DNA of 64,000 bases from JADYZU01 sp964540965 (lineage in GTDB: Bacteria; Pseudomonadota; Alphaproteobacteria; Rhodobacterales; Rhodobacteraceae), in NCBI GenBank assembly GCA_964540965.1, contig CAZIOT010000016.1, positions 1-64,000 of the forward strand. The letters are read 5' to 3'. Below the pieces are notes generated by a model that was given only the letters and a program-made list of their open reading frames with translations, did no database searches and was not told the origin of the DNA. The position numbers were made by a program, and so were the translations under genes. Shown one piece after another: positions 61,511-64,000 of this stretch. Within the stretch, counting starts at the first letter, position 1. Each line of letters starts with the position of its first letter.

Positions 61511-62120
61511 AGCGGCGCGACGCCCGGCCCCGGCGCTGACCAACGCGCCGGCCCTGACGCTGCCCGCGGCCGAGGCCGCGGCGGTGCGGGCGGCCTATGG
61601 CGCCGCCGGGGTCATCCTTGAATACGGCTCGGGCGGGTCGACGGCGTTGGCGGCGGCCTTGCCGGGCAAGACCGTCTTTTCGGTCGAGAACGATCGCGAC
61701 TGGCATGACGGGCTGGCCGACTGGTTCCGCGGCAACCCGCCGGCCGCCGACCTGCACCTGCATTTCGTCGATACCGGGCCGACCGGGCGATGGGGGATGC
61801 CGCAGGGGCAGGGCGGCTGGCCGCTGTATCACCTTTATCCGCTGTCGGTCTGGGACCGCGCGGATTTCGTCCACCCCGACCTGATCCTGATCGACGGCCG
61901 CTTTCGCGCGGCCTGTTTCCTTGCGGCCTTGTTCCGCATCAGCCGGCCGGTGGTCGTCCTCTGGGACGATTACGCCGACCGCCCCGCCTATCACGAGGTC
62001 GAACGCTATGCCCGCCCCGTCCAGATGCACGGGCGCATGGCGCGTTTCGACCTGAAACCCATGGCGATGCCGCCGGCCGATCTGGCCTTCGTCATCGACC
62101 AGTTCACCCGCAAGCAATAG
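61503..62120 (+). CDS. Class I methyltransferase-like protein
   Basis: The 205-residue protein shows a Rossmann-like motif I, VILEYGSGGSTALAAAL, then VFSVENDRDW (acidic end of strand 2) and DLILIDGRFRAACFLAAL, as in a class I SAM-dependent fold that lacks obvious substrate residues. TTG 61503 is the only nearby in-frame start and overlaps ybjQ by eight bases. Whether it is an active methyltransferase is not known. Confidence 0.7.
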   Translation: MAEAARRPAPALTNAPALTLPAAEAAAVRAAYGAAGVILEYGSGGSTALAAALPGKTVFSVENDRDWHDGLADWFRGNPPAADLHLHFVDTGPTGRWGMPQGQGGWPLYHLYPLSVWDRADFVHPDLILIDGRFRAACFLAALFRISRPVVVLWDDYADRPAYHEVERYARPVQMHGRMARFDLKPMAMPPADLAFVIDQFTRKQ

Positions 62121-62138
62121 CGGGAAAGGAGTCTTCCC

Positions 62139-62894
62139 ATGCTTTCCATCGACAACCTGCATGCCCGTCTCGAGGACGGCGGCAAGGAAATCCTCAAGGG
62201 GCTGAGCCTGACGGTCGATGCCGGGCAGGTCCATGCCATCATGGGGCCGAACGGCTCGGGCAAGTCGACGCTGTCCTATGTGCTGTCGGGCCGCGATGGA
62301 TACGAGGTCACCTCCGGTTCGGCGCATCTGGGCGACACCGACCTTCTGGCGCTCGAGCCCGAGGAGCGCGCCGCTGCCGGCCTGTTCCTGGCCTTCCAGT
62401 ATCCGGTGGAAATCCCCGGCGTCGGCAACATGACCTTCCTGCGCACCGCGCTGAACGCGCAGAAAAAGGCGCGCGGCGAGGCCGAGATGGATTCCGCCGC
62501 CTTCCTGAAGCTGGTGCGCGAAAAGGCGAAATCGCTGAAGATCGACGCCGAGATGCTGAAGCGGCCGGTGAACGTCGGCTTTTCTGGCGGCGAGAAGAAG
62601 CGCAACGAAATCCTGCAGATGGCGGTGCTTGAGCCGCGGATGTGCATCCTGGACGAGACGGATTCGGGCCTTGACGTCGATGCGATGAAACTGGTGTCGG
62701 ATGGCGTGAACGCGCTGCGCGACGCCGGCCGCGCCTTTCTGGTCATCACGCATTATCAACGGCTGCTCGACCATATCCGCCCCGATGTGGTCCATATCAT
62801 GGCCGATGGCCGCATCGTGAAATCGGGCGGCCCCGAGCTGGCGCTCGAGGTCGAGCACAACGGCTATGCCGGGATCCTGGGCGAGGTGGCGTGA
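62139..62894 (+). CDS. sufC: Fe-S assembly ATPase SufC
   Basis: ABC-type ATPase of the SufBC2D scaffold. The 251-residue protein has Walker A MGPNGSGKST, the Q-loop FLAFQYPVEIPGVGN, signature FSGGEKKRNEI, Walker B CILDETDSGLD and the H-loop VITHYQRLL. ATG 62139 is preceded by AAAGGAG. The TGA overlaps the sufD ATG (TGATG). Confidence 0.96.
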   Translation: MLSIDNLHARLEDGGKEILKGLSLTVDAGQVHAIMGPNGSGKSTLSYVLSGRDGYEVTSGSAHLGDTDLLALEPEERAAAGLFLAFQYPVEIPGVGNMTFLRTALNAQKKARGEAEMDSAAFLKLVREKAKSLKIDAEMLKRPVNVGFSGGEKKRNEILQMAVLEPRMCILDETDSGLDVDAMKLVSDGVNALRDAGRAFLVITHYQRLLDHIRPDVVHIMADGRIVKSGGPELALEVEHNGYAGILGEVA

Positions 62895-64000
62895 TGGCGC
62901 TGCCAAAGCTGAAACAGGACGCCACGACGGCGCGGCTGGACGGTCTGGTCCTGCCCGACGGCGCCGGCTGGGCCGCGACCGCGCGGGCCGAGGCGCTGGC
63001 GCGGGTCCGCGCCATGGGCCTGCCGGCCCGCCGCGACGAATACTGGCGCTATACCGACCCCGCCGCGCTGGTGACGCCGCAGGCGGCGCCCGCCGCCGTG
63101 CTGGACGACAGCGACGAGGCGCCGGCCTTTGACGGCATCGACAGGCTGCGGCTGGTCTTTGTCGATGGCCGCTTCGATGCCGCCCTGTCGGATCCGCTGG
63201 CGGAAACCGGGCTGGAAATCGCGCTGCTATCCGATGTGCTGGGCCGCGACATCCATTGGGCGCGCGATTTCTATGGCCGGTTCGAGGCGCGGGGGCAGGA
63301 CCCCGTCGAACGGCCGCTGGCGGCGCTGAACACCGCCATTGCCAGCGAAGGCGTGGTGCTGCGCGCCACCGCCGCCGTCGCCCGCCCGGTGCATCTGGTC
63401 TATCTCCACCGCGAGGCCGCGTCGGACGCCACGCTGCACCATCTGGTGCGCGTCGAACCCGGCGCCACGCTGACGCTGCTGGAAAGCGGGCCGGCGGCGG
63501 CGCGGTTCAACAAGGTGGCCGAAGTCGATGTGGCCGAGGGTGGCCAGTTCCACCATATCCGCACGCAGGGCCGCGACCATGAACGCCGCGCGGTGACGCA
63601 TGTCTTTGCCCGCGTCGCCGCCAGGGCGGTGTTCAAGTCCTTTACCCTGACAGTCAACGGCCGGCTGACCCGCAACGAAGTGGCGATCGACATCACCGGC
63701 GACGGCGCCAATGCCCATGTCGGCGGTGCCGCCCTGGGCGACGGCGCCGATTTCCACCACGACGACACGGTGTTCGTCACCCATGATGCCGTCGGCTGCG
63801 AAAGCCGGCAGGTGTTCAAGAAGGTGTTGCGCAACGGCGCCACCGGCGTCTTTCAGGGCAAGATCCTGGTGAAACCCGGCGCGCAGCAGACCGATGGCTA
63901 TCAGATCAGCCAGTCGCTGCTGCTTGACGACGATTCGGTGTTCCTGGCCAAGCCCGAGCTGGAAATCTACGCCGACGACGTGAAATGCTCGCATGGGTCG
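62894..64000 (+). CDS. sufD: Fe-S assembly protein SufD, 3' end missing
   Basis: The frame runs from ATG 62894 to the window edge (369 codons) and continues beyond it. It shows the SufD pattern: N-terminal RRDEYWRYTDPAALV (helical domain), then a beta-helix with VRVEPGATLTLLESG, FHHIRTQGRDHERR and the C-terminal LLLDDDSVFLAKPELEIYAD with VKCSHGS. The last phrase matches the conserved Cys-His region of SufD, so only a short C-terminal part is missing. Translationally coupled with sufC. Confidence 0.94.
   Translation, partial: MALPKLKQDATTARLDGLVLPDGAGWAATARAEALARVRAMGLPARRDEYWRYTDPAALVTPQAAPAAVLDDSDEAPAFDGIDRLRLVFVDGRFDAALSDPLAETGLEIALLSDVLGRDIHWARDFYGRFEARGQDPVERPLAALNTAIASEGVVLRATAAVARPVHLVYLHREAASDATLHHLVRVEPGATLTLLESGPAAARFNKVAEVDVAEGGQFHHIRTQGRDHERRAVTHVFARVAARAVFKSFTLTVNGRLTRNEVAIDITGDGANAHVGGAALGDGADFHHDDTVFVTHDAVGCESRQVFKKVLRNGATGVFQGKILVKPGAQQTDGYQISQSLLLDDDSVFLAKPELEIYADDVKCSHGS

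Overview
This 64 kb window is GC-rich chromosomal DNA of an alphaproteobacterium, almost certainly Rhodobacteraceae (Paracoccus/Rhodobacter group). The evidence is a ctrA gene beside its inhibitor sciP, the zeta-type inhibitor of F1-ATPase, Usg and DUF6614 proteins, TrmFO in place of TrmA, LpxI in place of LpxH, an IscR with a single cysteine, and a suf operon led by iscR. The genus cannot be fixed by reading alone. I see no insertion sequence, prophage, CRISPR array, rRNA or tRNA, and no stretch of clearly foreign composition. This is mostly core genome.

Layout. Positions 1-10.8 kb (+) hold one long envelope operon: frr (3' end), uppS, cdsA, dxr, rseP, a 44-residue membrane peptide, bamA, an ompH/skp-like chaperone, fabZ, lpxA, lpxI and lpxB. 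It covers isoprenoid precursor and carrier synthesis, phospholipid synthesis, outer-membrane protein assembly and lipid A. mnmA faces it. Then come sciP and ctrA (cell cycle), ligA and recG (DNA repair), and a LexA-box-like element in front of a 42-residue membrane protein. From 18 to 26 kb: a NifU-like scaffold, hisI, gluQ, trmFO, two outer-membrane proteins, a DUF6614 protein and gyrA. From 26 to 33.8 kb: usg, a betaine-homocysteine methyltransferase, the ATPase zeta inhibitor, purC-purS-purQ, a DctB/DctD two-component pair in which the regulator has lost its sigma-54 contact loop, and a phosphohydrolase. From 33.8 to 37 kb: rne with a long leader. From 37 to 40.6 kb (-): eno heads a very tight operon ending in tusA, followed upstream by an EamA transporter. 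From 40.7 to 50.4 kb: an intradiol dioxygenase-like lipoprotein, fur with a long repeat-bearing upstream region, a GNAT enzyme, tyrS, anmK, an outer-membrane protein, an aminotransferase and typA. From 50.4 to 57.5 kb: small transporters, a YitT-family gene with an in-frame stop, several micro-proteins, a PhnA-like repeat membrane protein, a SelW-like protein, a kinase, icd, an HD phosphohydrolase and an alpha/beta hydrolase. From 57.5 kb to the end (+): the iron-sulfur operon iscR, cysteine desulfurase, sufB, three unrelated small genes, sufC and sufD (cut by the window edge).

The most interesting material is small-scale: five unannotated-size peptides (44, 42, 39, 24 and 18 residues) with ribosome-binding sites or conserved settings; a possible SOS-controlled membrane peptide downstream of recG; a DctD without GAFTGA; a NifU-like scaffold without its third cysteine; AT-rich perfect palindromes at gene ends in an otherwise very GC-rich genome; degenerate ~55-bp tandem repeats upstream of fur; and an Irr-box-like inverted repeat at the head of the suf operon. 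I found no large, clearly undescribed multi-gene system.
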